The notes under the pieces are model-generated. The model saw nothing but the letters and a program-made list of their open reading frames with translations, was not told where the DNA came from and searched no databases. Shown piece by piece: positions 45,792 to 58,640 of a stretch of 64,000 nt of DNA (position 1 is the first letter of the stretch; the number at the start of each line of letters is the position of its first letter). The position numbers were made by a program, and so were the translations under genes. This DNA comes from Sphagnum compactum (taxonomy: Eukaryota; Bryophyta; Sphagnopsida; Sphagnales), in the NCBI GenBank assembly GCA_965153455.1, contig OZ234501.1, forward strand, positions 14,446,001-14,510,000, written 5' to 3'.

Positions 45792-48700
45792 CTACCAATT
45801 ACTGCCAGCCTGGCTCCGATGCATCTTCAGGAGCTGTTCAAGGCCAGTGGAAACCCAGTGATTGTCATTCTGTGCCAATATGACTTGCTTTGCAGCATCC
45901 ACAATCACATTAACTGCTCCAAACCCATAAACCTGCAACCCCTCATGAGTGCGCCCTGGTTTTGGTAAGAACTGCACGTCATTATCTTGAGCATATGCCT
46001 CCACAACCTCCTTCAAACTCATTTCTGCTGCTTGCTGCTGCTGCTGTCCATGTGCAGCACTATATCTTGGTGTTTGGAACGAGCGGTGTTCTGTGGCCTG
46101 GAGAAAGCTCAGATTCTCTCTAGTTCCAGCTTGTACAATTGGAGCACCTTCCAGTGCCTGGTTCATCATCTCCAATGCAATGTTGAGTTGATGACGAATT
46201 CTTTCATTTGCTAGAAGCTCTGGTGGCAGCAGAGATTTCCACCCCAAGTACCACCTAGACACCTCCTCATAGTTTGGGTTGGCACACAGCCAGTTATACA
46301 AGACCTGAATTAGGCAAGTATGGGAGTGAGTACCAATGACACTGACTATATTCCCCTGACCCATGTATTTCTGTGAGACACCTGCTTAATCAAGTAGGCA
46401 CAATCAATTTGAAGGGTTATGCATTACTGACAAAAAATGGTGTAACGACATAGAGGTGCTGTTCAAGAGATTCCCCTAAACTTGTGGGGATGAAGACACC
46501 ACTTCTCCTTCATGAGTGAGTCAATCTGCCCTAGCTTCAAAATCTCCAGAGATAGTCAGTAAACTAATTTGGAGGAAAATCTGAGTGGACTACAACATAC
46601 CTGCTGCCATTTTGGAAAAAAACCAATCTCCAGCAAGTTTACCATGTGGTGAATTGGAACAGCCGACACCCATGCCATGACCCAATTGAACTGGTCAAGT
46701 TGCTGGTGTGCAGGGTTCACTGTTAACTCCTGCATTGCATACATCAGCTTTGGCAAGATGGACCGCACCAGCAGATGTTCCCAGCTGCTTGGATCAAACA
46801 CACTGTGCCACGGAGACAACAATGCTAAGGCTGATGAATCACTGGGGTGCCATGCCTGAGAACACAAACCAAAAGGAATTCAGTTACATACTTTCTATCT
46901 TCAAGGGAGCAAAACATTTTAAAAGAGATGGTGAACAAAGTAACAATAAAGTAAACTATCTGTGCTGTGAAATACAAGCTCAACAGAACCTACCTTGTAA
47001 ACACACAAAGTCTCATCTACCATTTTGCACATGGCACCCAGAAGCTTTCACTTATCAAGTACCAGGAAACTACTATGCACTCCTCAAGAACCCACCTGTA
47101 ATGCATTTCCAAGCTTAAATCGAATAGGGTGATACAGGGGCTCCATACGGCCGCCCAACAGTGGTAACCATGGATGTAGCCATGCATGGATAGGTACTGT
47201 CTCTTGACGTGGATCCCACGCATCAACAGCCACAACCAGCTTTGGCATCACCAAATTCTCCAAGATATTTTGAAGAATTGCAGCAGGTAGCAACTTCTCC
47301 CATGTCTCAAGAAACTGCAGCATTGGCTCTGGGTCACGAGGTTCCCAAAAGTTTGTGGTTGCTGATCGAATCGCTGGGAACAGAACTTCTGTAACTAGCT
47401 GAGAGAAGGGTGATGAAGTGTATGTCATGTCTGAATCCCCAAACATAGAGAAATCCTGAGGGTCATTTCCCTGCAGTAAATCTCGCCATGCAGCAATGGT
47501 TCCCACTCCATGTTGTCGCTGCTGGAGAGGCTCCCATCCTCTAAAGAGACCCAGCATCAGTGGCAACGAATAGGACAGGGCAATCACACCGAGGTCATAG
47601 AGCTTGTATTCTTCCCAGTATTTCATCTTAAGACTTTTGAATGCATCAGCTAATGTCTCAAGGGTCATCCCTCCCTCAGAGACACGGTGTTGAATCTGTT
47701 CAATTGAAGACAGAACATCCTCCATTGTGTCAAGCTGATGTTTCTGGGAAGTCAGTTCCTTCTGCAAACGCTCCTTCTCTTTGTTGACAATTATGACCGT
47801 ATCTCTTTCATGCCGTAGCTTTCGATCAACAGTTTTGATTTCTGCCTCTGCCAGGTCCACAATCAACCTCAAATTGTGTTGCAGCTCTGGCATCGGGGTG
47901 TTATCTTCAATTGCTGCTTGCTCTGCATTCAGGTTCTCCAGATTTGTAAGCACACGGACCTGCTCCAGCCAGAAGCACATGCAAGATGTCAACAAACCAG
48001 TAAGCTGGAAAAGTGGAGAAATCAGACTTCAAGCTATGCTGATTGTCATACTTCAATTCTCGCTGTATTCAACACCAGAAAGGCAAACATACCTGAGGGC
48101 CTCGCATGTCAAGCACAGTTTGCACTGTCTCAACACCCTGTGCCTCTGACTGTGCCAAAACATCAGCAGCAGTGAGCAGCTCCCGCTTCTTTTTTCCCTT
48201 GTTTCTTTTCAGCCACAGTTTCTCCTTTGGTTTGGGTTTAAGATCCTTGCTCTTGGCCTCAGGTTCTTCCATTCCTGGGGGTGGTGGCAAACCTGCTGTC
48301 GTTTCCCTAAATTCGTTGAACCCCATACCCATATTCTTTGGCCGGAGCTTGGCTTCAATTGGCATTGCAATGCCCTGTTGATTCTTCCCTAGCCCTCCCC
48401 CTTTATACCCCATCTTCTCCAGCAATTTCATGCCTATTCCCTTTGTGTGCATCTCAAACACTGGTCCTGATCCGGGACCACCAGATGCCAATGACTTTGC
48501 CTTAGAGGCAGCTTGCTTACCCTTCTCCCTCTCCCGTTCTTTCTTTTCAGCTCCTTCCTTAATTCTCTTCCCGAATGCCGAAGGTAACAACTCCTCCTCT
48601 ACCTCTTCTTCCCCTGCCTTCCCATGAGCACCAGATTCCACTCCTACACCCAGACCCACTCCTGCACCTAACCCTAATCCAGGAGCGCCAAACCCTAATC

Positions 48701-49013
48701 CCACACCAACCCGAACTTCACTAGCCTCCTCTTCATTTCTATCAATCTCTTCTGACGGCATCACCTTTCCAGTGGATACGAAATTTACCGGCTTCGTCAA
48801 GTCCCCCTTCTTCATCACATCCCGTCGTCGCTTGTTTGCTGAAGAATCATCATCATCAGAGTCACTCTCCTCAAAACCATACAGTGCTTCTTCCTTGGTT
48901 TGCCGTCTGCTGCTCTTCCGCTTGCGCGCAAAAAACTCCCCGTCAATCCACATCCCATCCTGATACTCGTTCTCCATACTGAAGCGCTCCATATGCTGAT
49001 ACTCGTCCATCAT
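45792..49013 (-). CDS. TFIP11/NTR1 (STIPL) G-patch splicing factor, four exons
   Basis: Exons 48093-49013, 47096-47959, 46601-46855 and 45792-46304 join in phase 0 with canonical GT-AG borders, giving 850 aa. The ATG at 49013 opens [20 protein letters not shown]; a second ATG follows immediately. The N-terminal region (1-100) carries an acidic SDSDDDD stretch and a KRRR patch. A Gly/Val low-complexity run lies at 102-128. The G-patch is at about 190-235 ([20 protein letters not shown]), and a coiled-coil-like [18 protein letters not shown] segment occurs near 365. The GCFC domain fills exons 2-4 (for example [16 protein letters not shown] and [12 protein letters not shown]). The protein activates DHX15/PRP43 for spliceosome disassembly. 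Length matches plant NTR1. Divergent from COX23-like across 299 bp. Confidence 0.96.
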
Positions 49014-49312
49014 GATCAGACCTCCCGCACACCCCCCCCTCCTCCTCCTCCTCGTCGCTCTCCCTCCTGCTTCTGCCTGACTCCGTTACGGTCAATTTCA
49101 AATTCTACAAAGTATCGAATTGGTGTGGGAGAAATGCTCTGCAAGGCAAGCAAAGCGAAACTAAGATGAATTAGGGTTACGAGCATTAGGGTTTACCCAC
49201 CCAAACCTCATTAGGGTTACGAGCATTAGGGTTTACCCACCCATAGCCTCGTTAGGGTTACGACCATTACGTTTACCCATCCATCTCCTCATTATGGATA
49301 CAAGCTCAGGTT
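49014..49312. promoter_or_regulatory. Bidirectional promoter between TFIP11/NTR1 and COX23-like
   Basis: Only 299 bp separate the two divergent start codons, so both leaders and promoters must fit here. The NTR1 side is pyrimidine-rich on the + strand (CCCCCCTCCTCCTCCTC at about 49029-49047). The COX23 side holds three telo-box repeats. No TATA box is apparent, in keeping with housekeeping genes. Confidence 0.7.
49170..49290 (+). repeat. Three 40-41-bp tandem repeats with telo-box motifs
   Basis: Units at 49170-49209, 49210-49250 and 49251-49290 each read TTAGGGTTACGANCATTA with GTTTACCCA. The first two contain TAGGGTTTACCC, the complement of the plant telo-box AAACCCTA; the third has a change in it (TACGTTT). 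Confidence 0.85.
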
Positions 49313-50485
49313 ATGGAGGATCGAGCTCCATCACCACCGAAGGCTGTTGTTGCAGGAGCGAGTCTGCAGAAGCTTTCTGACTCCATTTGTGCACCTCAGT
49401 ACGCAGCGTCTCTCAAATGTAAGTACTAAGCTTGTGCTCCTCACGCTGCTGCTGTTCTTTCTGAAAGACTTGCGTTCATTTTTTGTTTTGTTTTGTTCTG
49501 TTTTTTTCTCCCCCCTTCTTTTGGTTGGTTTCCGGACTTCAGGATTTGGGATTGATGAGAGATTTGTTTCCGTTGGTTCTTGACAAGGTGGTTTTTCTGT
49601 GTCTTCTTCTCCTTAACTCTTAAGGTGTTTTTCCAGTCTGTGATGTTTCCCTCGTTTCTTTTGCAGCCTTGAAGTATTTTCTTGTCTCGTATTCCGGAAT
49701 TTGCATTCCCGATAGTAACCCTAGGATAAATCCACTCAGCTTTAAATGAGAGGAGTCACGAGATCAAGTGGTTCTTTGTGTGAAGAATTTAGCAACCATG
49801 GTGTGGCTGCAGTTACAGGGATGAAAATTTGACCACCTCAAATGGGGAGGGAGTCGGAGTAAGGGCTTTAGAAGGTCCATCATTTCTGCTTGTTTAGCAG
49901 ACACGCCTTTTGTTGTGCTTCCTTTCCTTTTCTGTTTGAAAGGGCTCTAAAAGACTTTACTAAGATAGGATATTGTTGTGGATTGTAGGCTTGGATGATG
50001 AAAACTATGACAAGAGCAAGTGCCAGGAGTTTTTTGATGCCTATAAGGAGTGCAGAAAACATGAAGTAAGCATGCACATACCTCAGATGAAATGGTTGAT
50101 GATCAGGTTTCAAAGATTAGGGTTAGAGGAGAAAATCTTGTAGGGAATTCATCATTAGGATTAGTTAAGAAAGGAAATGGTATAGAAAAAAAAATAGGGT
50201 TTGTTGGTTTGGGGGATATGAAGCATCTGTCTCATTTTTCCCTTTTTTAAAGGGCTGCACATCTTCTACAAAGGAACTTCTCGGCCTTTTATCTCATGAA
50301 GCTTGTGTTTTACAAATTCAATAACTTTACCTCCACCATCTATCTGTTGGAAGGTATTTGCAGATGTTTTTCTCCTGCAATGGAAATTATGTGATGTTCA
50401 GGTCTCTCATTGTAACTCAATGTGCATCTTGCAGAGGGAGCTACGCCTTGAAGCCAACCGCAAATCCAAAAGATTTTTTTTTTGA
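49313..50485 (+). CDS. COX23/CHCHD7-like twin-CX9C mitochondrial protein, three exons
   Basis: Coding exons are 49313-49418, 49989-50065 and 50435-50485 (phases 1 and 0; donors AAT|GTAAGT and GAA|GTAAGC), 77 aa. Cysteines at 26, 36, 47 and 57 form a perfect twin CX9C motif, C26-x9-C36 and C47-x9-C57, the CHCH fold imported by Mia40 into the intermembrane space. KCLDDENYDKSKCQEFFDAY and the basic tail RELRLEANRKSKRF resemble plant COX23, a factor for copper delivery to cytochrome c oxidase. An upstream ATG at 49294 opens a 27-codon frame that overlaps the start out of frame. COX19/CHCHD-type relatives are the main alternative. Confidence 0.87.
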
Positions 50486-51259
50486 TGTTACTCCACAGCA
50501 CCTGTAGCATGAAAAAAAGTTTGCACCTCCCACTTGGTGACTGCTTCTTTTCCTACCAACTGTTTGTAAATAGGGGCATGTTGTGCAACCCAATGTATGC
50601 ATTCTTATGCACTGTTTTGTTGTTGACCATCACATGGTATTGTTAGCTTGGCATGTTTTATGCAATGGAAGAGAACATGACATGCAAAGTTCTATACTTT
50701 ATTTGTCATCTTGCAGGTGAAGGGCCTCAAGCTTGGATTTTAGTAGTATACAACTGCATCAGGCTAAATGACTGGTGCTCAATATTTAGGCATATTGCAG
50801 GATCCAAATCTGTATTTCAACTGTGTCAATTGTGGTGAGAATTATGTACTATGGTTGCAAGTTGTTCTGAGAGGACGTGGCGATCAACACATTGTACTTC
50901 CCTTTTTATTATAGTGCTCCAATGTCTTGTATCACAATGACACACCTACAAGGAGATTTGCATGGTGCTTAATCAGTATTGCAAGTGAAAGCATTGCTGG
51001 CACCCATTTCAGGTCCACTAATGTTGATGTGATCTACTAATAATGTTCAGAATGTACATCTATTGCACACTATTGCCGATTGCACATGCAGATTCTGTTA
51101 CATGTCCAGGAGGTTCAATGCCTGGTGTGGAGGCAGCTTGTTGAAAGTCTTAGTATTTTGTACCATGTCAATCTTCAGGGTTTCACTCACATCATCCATG
51201 GACAGACTAAGTCATGGTGGGGGGAGCAGGGATCTTCTGGTGGAGGAAAATATGTACAG

Positions 51260-51477
51260 GCTAATAACAACAACAAAGTCTGACTAGGCAGAGTTAGAAG
51301 TCTCTTGATGATGAAGGCAACACAAAGAGGAGCTTGCAAAAGCATAATAAAAGAAACAATTTCAACATGCTAATAACAACAACAAAGTCTGACTAGGCAG
51401 AGTTAGTGGTAGCTTGATGATGAAGGCAACACAAAGAGGAGCGTGCAAAAGCATAATAAAAGAAGCAACTTCAACAC
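51260..51477. repeat. 109-bp tandem duplication
   Basis: Units at 51260-51368 and 51369-51477 are nearly identical (GCTAATAACAACAACAAAGT at each start), differing at a handful of bases, so the duplication is recent. Confidence 0.85.
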
Positions 51478-51849
51478 ATGCTTCTCTAGAGATGGAACTG
51501 TAGCAGATTCAACACCTGCTTTCTTTTGAGAATCATGTGTATGATGTGTGGTGCATAGATTCTGTCTTGTAAACAATCTTCACAAAATCTCAATGGCAGA
51601 TTCTCAGAAATCCATGCTTTCTATGTCTCAATTTGTCTGATATCTGTAAATCATTGATGAGTTTCACACAGGATTCTGTAAAGAACTTTCAAGTAGCCTG
51701 CTTTCAAGAGTTTTTTTTTTCCCAATGATGAGGTTATTTTGAGGAGGCTTATGACGCCTGCAGAAAATACTGAACACTGGTGAGGCACATTGCAAGTCCA
51801 TATTTGATATCTCAACAAGATCTTGAGACACAGAGCTCCTGCCAGTGTT

Positions 51850-52260
51850 GGGCGGCTACCCATTTTGGCAGGCAAGAACCCCTAGTTTCATGTGAAGAAT
51901 TGGATCTGAATTGAGACTAATTTTTGAAATCTGAATTAGATTTTTTTAAAAGAACCAGACTCAAAAATGGACCCAGTACTGTATTCCCAATTCTATTTAT
52001 GTGTGGAACCGAAATCTGATCCAAAATACATTTTGAAAAGAATAATAGCGATTGGGACCACTGATTCGAATCCTGTAGTAAGAACTGGATCCAATTGGGA
52101 TTGATTGTCATTATTTGAAGCCGAATCAGGATTTTTTTGTTAAAGAATTATACCTGGACTAGATTCTCAGTTCTACTTATGTTTGGGACCTGAACCAAGA
52201 CAATTTCAATTTATTTTTCAGAACCAGGATAATTGTAGAGAACCACTGAACAGTGGTTCA
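51850..52260. repeat. Family R repeat, two adjoining copies
   Basis: Starts TACCCATTTTGG then GGCAAGAACC, as at 16.15 kb. The anchor appears twice: TTCTATTTATGTGTGGAACC at about 51991 and TTCTACTTATGTTTGGGACC at about 52170. Confidence 0.6.
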
Positions 52261-54255
52261 AGCTTTCAGGAGAGGAAAAAAGACGTGATGTGACAAAGGC
52301 ATGTCCTGTGAAATGCAGGACATCTTTATCTTTTTGAGACTTTCTGCATGGGGATGTGATGGTTAGCTTTTGGCTGTTTGTTCATGGAGTTGACAACAAT
52401 GGTGAGTGGCATGAGGGATGTCATCACTTTGATGAACCTTCTGTTGTTAGTTTGTTGTTGAGTTTTTTGTGCTGGTTGATAAGATTTGTTTGGAGGGTTT
52501 GAATGGAGGAGGAGTGATTGAGGATGAAGATGAGGAGCATTGACGGAAGATTTAAGCAGGAGGTTCTAGAAGGAACTTCAGAGAAGCTCAGTTACATGTT
52601 TTTGTGTTTGTGTTCTCTAATTGATCTCTGTTCTACAGGATGGCATTGTATCTAACTTTATTTTCTTCCGCTGCGTAGGATTCAGGAAGCTGGAGATGTA
52701 GGACAGAATGTGTGTGTAATGTTTGTCTTGATGCATTCCTTGACCCAAGACCGGAGACGGGAAATGATGACAATGTCTAGAATTCACTGTATGTATGCAA
52801 GTCCCACAGTTTAGCATTTAGGGGGTGGGGTTTATGTTATGGGTTTGTAGAGTGCACAGTGGACAATGGGACTTGTTTATGTTTTGGGTTTCGGTGGAAA
52901 GTTAGTCATCAAGGAAAGAGCTCTGTTTGGCCCCATTGGGGAAAAGTATATCTAAAGATGGCTGTCACTTAAATGTGAAGGTGAAAAATCTGATCCCTGC
53001 TCTAGATTTATAACTGAAAACACTTGACTGTACTTGGAATTAAATTAGAGTTTTTTGGCTCCGAACAAGTGCAAGATTCGAACTTAAGAATTTAGACGCT
53101 GAAATTTGCAAGCTTGAAACCCTGCACATATGCATTATAAGAAACCTTGCCACTGATGATCAACAAAGCCGAAGAAATTAAGCATGTCAACAATATCTAT
53201 TGATTATCAATCATAGTATTATACAAAACTGGCACTTCAAATCATTCTTCAACTGACTCATGTTTATTTTTGGGTTAACAGACCATGTAGATGCGTATGT
53301 TTAACATGTACTTGATTTGAAATGCTTAGGAAACAAATACCATGCAAAAACTCTTGGCTAAATCACCACACAAAACTGATGGACTCATCAACATGGAGAT
53401 TCCAGATGGCAGGCATTCCAGATCTAGGGAATGAGCTCATCCAACAAAAGAAATTTTCCTTTGGACCCACAAATAGAACTTGTTTGATTTGAGTTCATTG
53501 CTAATCACGACGCAAGGTCCCTCTAAAAAACCATCTCAGTTCAGTCAGCAAAAGCATGGACATACAAGAACATAAGGTCATGATGTTTTGTTGTCCACAA
53601 AACAAGAAGCCTAAATCCTAAACCACATTCACTTTTGAGGAAACATGAAATGATTGCACAAAGAGATGAAATAAGTAGTGAAATTGACTTTTTAAGGAAA
53701 AACATCTTTGGAGGTTACAGCACTGCAGCAGATCCAGAGAAAAAAGCCATCATGTTGCTTGGGGAGTAGGAAGTGATGGTAATTGGCAAGTTCCAATGTG
53801 TAGGGAGGAATTTTCCAATGTCCACTCTTGTTGGAACATTCAAAGAAATCAATTTTCAGGGAGCTTCTTCGTGGTGTAAAACCACATAATTGCAGCAACC
53901 CTCATAAGCTAAAATATTTCCATATTCTGTTGGAAAGTCTCTACTAGATATAACCCATATTATTATGTTGCGAAGACAGTAAAATTTGAAACAACTTGCT
54001 GCTATTGTATGGATAGGGCATCCACACAATCTTTGGGAAGCTTGCAAGGAATAGTTGAGGGTGAGTCCCTTTCCACAAAGGACAAAGTCAATTGCTTAGT
54101 TGGTTTCCTGTAACCATCTGTAGCACAGTACCAGAGTCAGAGTATGCAAAGGTGCACAGATAAATAGACTTAATACTTCCAAATGGAATGAAAATCCTTT
54201 GTGTTGTCCATTGGGAAGTGACAATTTCATGCTAATAAACTTGAACAGTGAAGTT

Positions 54256-56863
54256 CTAAAGAGAAAGAGAGGAACCTGGAACAGCAGTAGTCTTTGATGT
54301 TTGGCGAGCTGTCATGATGGAGGCCTTCCATTGACTGTATGCTCGGCTATTGATTGCAACTCTAGACCTTTTGAGATCAGGCACCTTCTCACAATGAAAC
54401 AATGGGAACAATCAAATACATACACTTGCACCAACCGGGGATTCACAGTGACTTATATCTATTTATGGAGTGCTAGTAACTTTACCTTGGCATGAGACTA
54501 TTATTTCCCATCTTACTGGAAAGAAACTTCAAGGAAATACACTGACCTCTAGCCCGTCTTCATCATCAACAGACTCTGAATCACTGTCTGATGCAACTGT
54601 ATCATGTCTCCTTTTGCCAGGAATCACATCCAGCAACTCTGAAACAGGACATCAGAAAAAAAAACATTTTAGATGCACACAAGCATCAGTTACATCATTT
54701 ATAAATGTAACAGAGAATCACTCTGCAATGTGTCTCCTCCAGTATCAGTTGCTCAATGATTACTTGTTTGGTTGATTTGGAATGACCTGATTAGTTGAGT
54801 GCTCTTACATCACAATAGTAACATAAATCTCCTTGACAAACTTGGCTACTGGAAGCTGCATTAGGTGAATTTGTACACTATTTCCTTGCATCCTCAGTGA
54901 GCATAGAACAGCACCTCGATTTTGCTGAATTGACTTTGGGTCCCTTTTCTCCTTCTCCACACCAAGAATGTCAAAGCACAGATCCAACATTGAAGTTGCT
55001 ACCTGTTAGGCACAAAGGTTTGGCATAAGATGACTGTCCCATGTCTAAAGGCACCAGGACAACCTAAGCTGTTACACTGCCACACAAAGCTGATAAAAAT
55101 TATGAAGGCCTTGTTGCTAACTGTGGAGCAGGAAGGAAGGAAATAGAATGATCAAGGAAATAGACAAAGGCTCAAAAGAAGATAAAGGAATGGCATACAT
55201 TTCCAAACTCTGTGTCAGAAGTGCCACATATCTCCATCAACTTCATCTTGTCCACCTTCAACTGTGAGGAAATTAAACACTTATCATTCAGAAGGGGCAT
55301 GTGCAGTGGGAATTCGACCAACTCACAATACCCTGTCATAATGGAGGACAAGAAGCCACACAACATTCATTGACACTGTTGGGAACCAAGATACCAAAGG
55401 CTACAGAAACATGGACACAAAAGATTAAACCTTGTGTTTCTTGGCAGAGAGGTAGAATGCAACAGCTGTAAACACTGAGCGGCTGAAGTCTGCACTACTT
55501 CGGCGTGATACTGGCAAAGCTGCTACAAACCGCTGCTTATATCTGTATCCACAAGCACAAATCCGGTAATTGAGATAAATAGTTTATTCACATATGCTAA
55601 GCATTCAACCCCTAAGCAATCCTTTGCTAAGAAACTACTTGCAAAGGCTAACTGAGATTAGAGAATGTGCTGCAATGGGAGAGGATAAAGGTTGCTTACG
55701 TTTCCAAAGCCTTGTGAACTATGTTGATGAGTCTGACACAGCCAAATTGAATTGCAAGCTCCCTTATGTCCACTTTTAACCTGCACAAGTGAAGTATCCT
55801 ATCAGAATTTTAGGCTTCACACAAACATTTATACCTTAAGAATAATATAGCTGAGCATAGGAGTCATCTATTTTTACACAGATGTTGGAAGCTCATCCTG
55901 ACCTGTTGAGCTATAAAGATCATATTGAGCTGTTGAGAATTGAAACTTTGCAACAGATTCTAGGTCTACATGTTCTTGTCTTCTACATATACAACTCACC
56001 TGAGCCCTAGAGCATTCTGCATGGCTGCCAAAGATCTGACATATGCCTTCTCTGATAATCCACTGACACGAATGCCCTTCTGGCGACTGAAAGAAACCTG
56101 CAGGCTGGGAAATTCAGTAAACATGTGTTAGTCACAATGGTGAGGAAAAGGCCATCAGATATGCTCATTTGAAGGTTGCATATCCAACATCACTGCTCAA
56201 GCTTCCCAAAGGACTCAATGCCAGTATTAGCAGTGAAACAAACTGCATCTCTTTCTAGACAGTTACCCTGTATTTAGCAGGCAGTTTCAGAGTTCTGTGC
56301 ACAAGGAGGCACGGTCAGAATTGTATATTTGGATATAATTGACAGAATCCAAGGATATTCTATTGTCTCCAAGACATGCAAATAGATGAGTTCAAATCGT
56401 GCAGGTTGTTCAGATGATTGTATACAGTAACGATGGAGACTTACACTGAACACGCGAGCTCGAAGCAGAGCACAGACTTGCAAACTTCACCCTGAAATTA
56501 GCATCACAATCCCCAGAGTCAGCAGATAGGTAAACATGTACCATCGCATTCTGGAAAATAGCTGCGCTTGATGACCTTGAAATCTTTACTTCTAATCCGC
56601 AGATATCGATCTCTCATTGCCATAAAGATCTTCCTTTCATACAGCAAGCTTCTTCTCATGCAGCACTTTTGATCGTTCTCAAAGACTGCGATTTGGTTGT
56701 ATGGCAATTAGGACCTGCAAGAAGAGGGAAAGAAAAAACTTACGACACCGAATGACGAGGCATTGAAGTGCACATTGCTGAGACGAAGAAGCTCTTGCGC
56801 CTTCCTCACCACTGTCACGTCCTCTGCTAGTCCTAACCTCATTCGCAATGACTTCATGTCCAT
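54256..56863 (-). CDS. ORC6: ORC6, origin recognition complex subunit 6, nine exons
   Basis: Exons (5' to 3'): 56744-56863, 56445-56491, 56000-56104, 55700-55780, 55431-55542, 55199-55261, 54915-55002, 54547-54638 and 54256-54387. All join in consistent phase and give 279 aa. Start MDMKSLRMRLGL is preceded by TTAAA. Family blocks are VRKAQELLRLSN (19-30), the first TFIIB-like domain ending SGLSEKAYVRSL (70-81), RELAIQFGCVRLI (98-110), the second domain with RFVAALPVSRR and FTAVAFYLSAKKHKLKVDKM (122-161), and an acidic Ser-rich tail (SDSDSESVDDEDGLE). ORC6 helps ORC and MCM load on DNA. Length is close to Arabidopsis ORC6. The last exon begins after GAG rather than CAG and is the least certain part. 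Confidence 0.94.
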
Positions 56864-57665
56864 TTTAACAAAGTCTTATTGCCCAGGCACGCGGAGGAGA
56901 AATTTAGAAAAATGACGACGGCAAACGGATGGAACAAGCAGAAAATGAAGCTGTAGGACCGATGTGATAAACAAAACAAGGGAGGGTGAAGAACTGAGAA
57001 GCTGCTCGGCGGAGAGAAAGAGTATCTCTTCCGGAGACAAAACGAACCAAACTGCCTAGTTTGGGGGAGATAGAGGACGCGAGAAAGATCGGCAGAAAAT
57101 GAAAGAGATGAACAATAACACGTGATGTAGAGGAAAGTGTGGAAAGTGGCAGGGAAAGAAAGAGGAGCAGAGAGAAGCGCGGGAGTCTAGCCATGGCGAT
57201 GGCGGGAGACAGAGCGACGATGATGACGACAAAGAGCGGGAGACGACGACGACGACGACGACTGTGTCCACTCACGTTCCCTCCATTTCTCTTCAAACAG
57301 AATCTACAGTTCTTTCGTAGATTTCATCTTTCTAGATTTTCCGGAAAGGAAACTTTGAATCACCTACCCGTGTCGTTTCTTCGGTTCTCTGCGACTAGAA
57401 TCTACCATTTCTCGTAGATTTCAACTTGATAGATTTTCTGAAAATGAGAACTAGGTACTTACTTTGATTTACCTTACCCGCCCTTCCGGCGCGGCTTCTT
57501 CGATTTTCAAAACTGTTACTGGATATAGCCAGTCAGTTGTTCGCAGGGATGAACTGCAGGTTCTGCACCTCCTTTTGGATGAGACACTTCCTTCTCCATT
57601 TTTTGGTCTTGCCATTTTGTGCAGACTCTAGAGGCCCGCCGCCCTGCTCGTCTTTTGTAAGCGTA
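56864..57665. promoter_or_regulatory. ORC6 promoter side and repeats up to Helitron C
   Basis: GC- and purine-rich next to ORC6, with a (GAC)7 microsatellite at 57242-57262 and a roughly 100-bp imperfect tandem duplication at 57302-57510 (TCGTAGATTTCA and GATAGATTTTC words). A 92-codon + frame at 57139-57417 reads across these repeats and is not supported as a gene. Confidence 0.5.
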
Positions 57666-57825
57666 CTAGTTTGAACCCCGTGCCTAATGCACAGGTGCGT
57701 TATTTCAACAATGTTTGGTTCATGTTTTAGTTTTTTTTTTTAACTTTTATCTCTTTTATTTTTTATTTTTATGTGTTTTCTGTTTTTATTACTATTTTGT
57801 ATAATAAAAATAAAGTGTTTCTTTT

Positions 57826-58330
57826 TCACTTTTGTATTTTTGTTTATTTGGATGCAAGTTTGAAGTTTGGAGAAAGAAGACACACCTCATTCTTTTTCAA
57901 GTAGGGTTTTTCTTCATTATTATAAGTTTTATTTTTTCTTATTTTCTACTCTTTATTTGGTCTCTTCTTTTTTGTAATTTTTTTTCTTTTAAAATGATTT
58001 TACTGTATTTCCCTTTCCTTGTTTCATTTGTTTCCAATCCTTTTTTATAGTTTTTGTGTTTTACTTTTTTGTTTATGTTTGTTTCATGTTTTAATTTTTT
58101 CTATTCTTATTTTGTCTATCTTCATTTTTTTCTATTTTTAGGCATTTATTTATTTATTTACTTTCTATTTTCTTTTCCAAAAAATTCTAGTTTTTCTAAT
58201 ATGTTTTATAATAAAAATATTTTTAAAAAACTTTTTTATTTTTGTTTGATTAGATGCAGGTTTGAAGTTTGGAAAAAGAAGACAAACCTCATTTTTTTTT
58301 CAAGTATGGTTTTTTTTCTCTTTCTTTTGC
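57826..58330. repeat. Diverged ~400-bp tandem duplication inside Helitron C
   Basis: TTTGAAGTTTGGANAAAGAA with an AGACANACCTCATT block and TTTTTCAAGTANGGTTTTT recur about 410 bp apart (near 57858 and 58262). Both halves are very T-rich. Confidence 0.65.
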
Positions 58331-58547
58331 TCTCTGTTTTGTTTCTTATTTTTTGTCATCTATTTTTTAATTTTCTTTTAAGATTATTTTACTGTATTTC
58401 TCTTTTTTGTTTCATGTTTAAGTGTTTACAAAAAGTTTCTAATTGTTAAAGTGTTTTTCTGTTTTTATTTTTTTTCTAGTTTTTTCCCTTTTAAAAATAT
58501 ATATTTGTTCTGTTTGGATGGATGACGGGATGGATGACGGACAGATG

Positions 58548-58640
58548 GATGAAAAGTTTCATTTCATCTTGACGTCTGGATGAAAATTTTTATTTCATCC
58601 TGACGTCTGGATGGAAAGCTTCATTTCATCCCGAAGCTGC
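58548..58640. repeat. 31-bp tandem repeat near the Helitron C 5' terminus
   Basis: Units start at 58548, 58579 and 58610, each GATGNAAANNTTNATTTCAT then CCTGACGTCTG or a variant. The words contain short palindromes. Confidence 0.8.

Larger units (their letters stand above)
50486..54255. other. Intergenic region between COX23-like and ORC6
   Basis: Beyond the two 3' UTRs there is no gene I can support; open frames are at most 74 codons and are compositionally ordinary. It holds a 109-bp tandem duplication and family R sequence, listed separately. Confidence 0.5.

Noticed and set aside
45246-45968. 240-codon + strand open frame
   Set aside because: Antisense to the last TFIP11/NTR1 exon and the PPR relic, with no family resemblance of its own.
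57139-57417. 92-codon + frame upstream of ORC6
   Set aside because: Reads across a (GAC)n run and a tandem duplication; Arg-run composition and no homology, so probably leader/promoter sequence.
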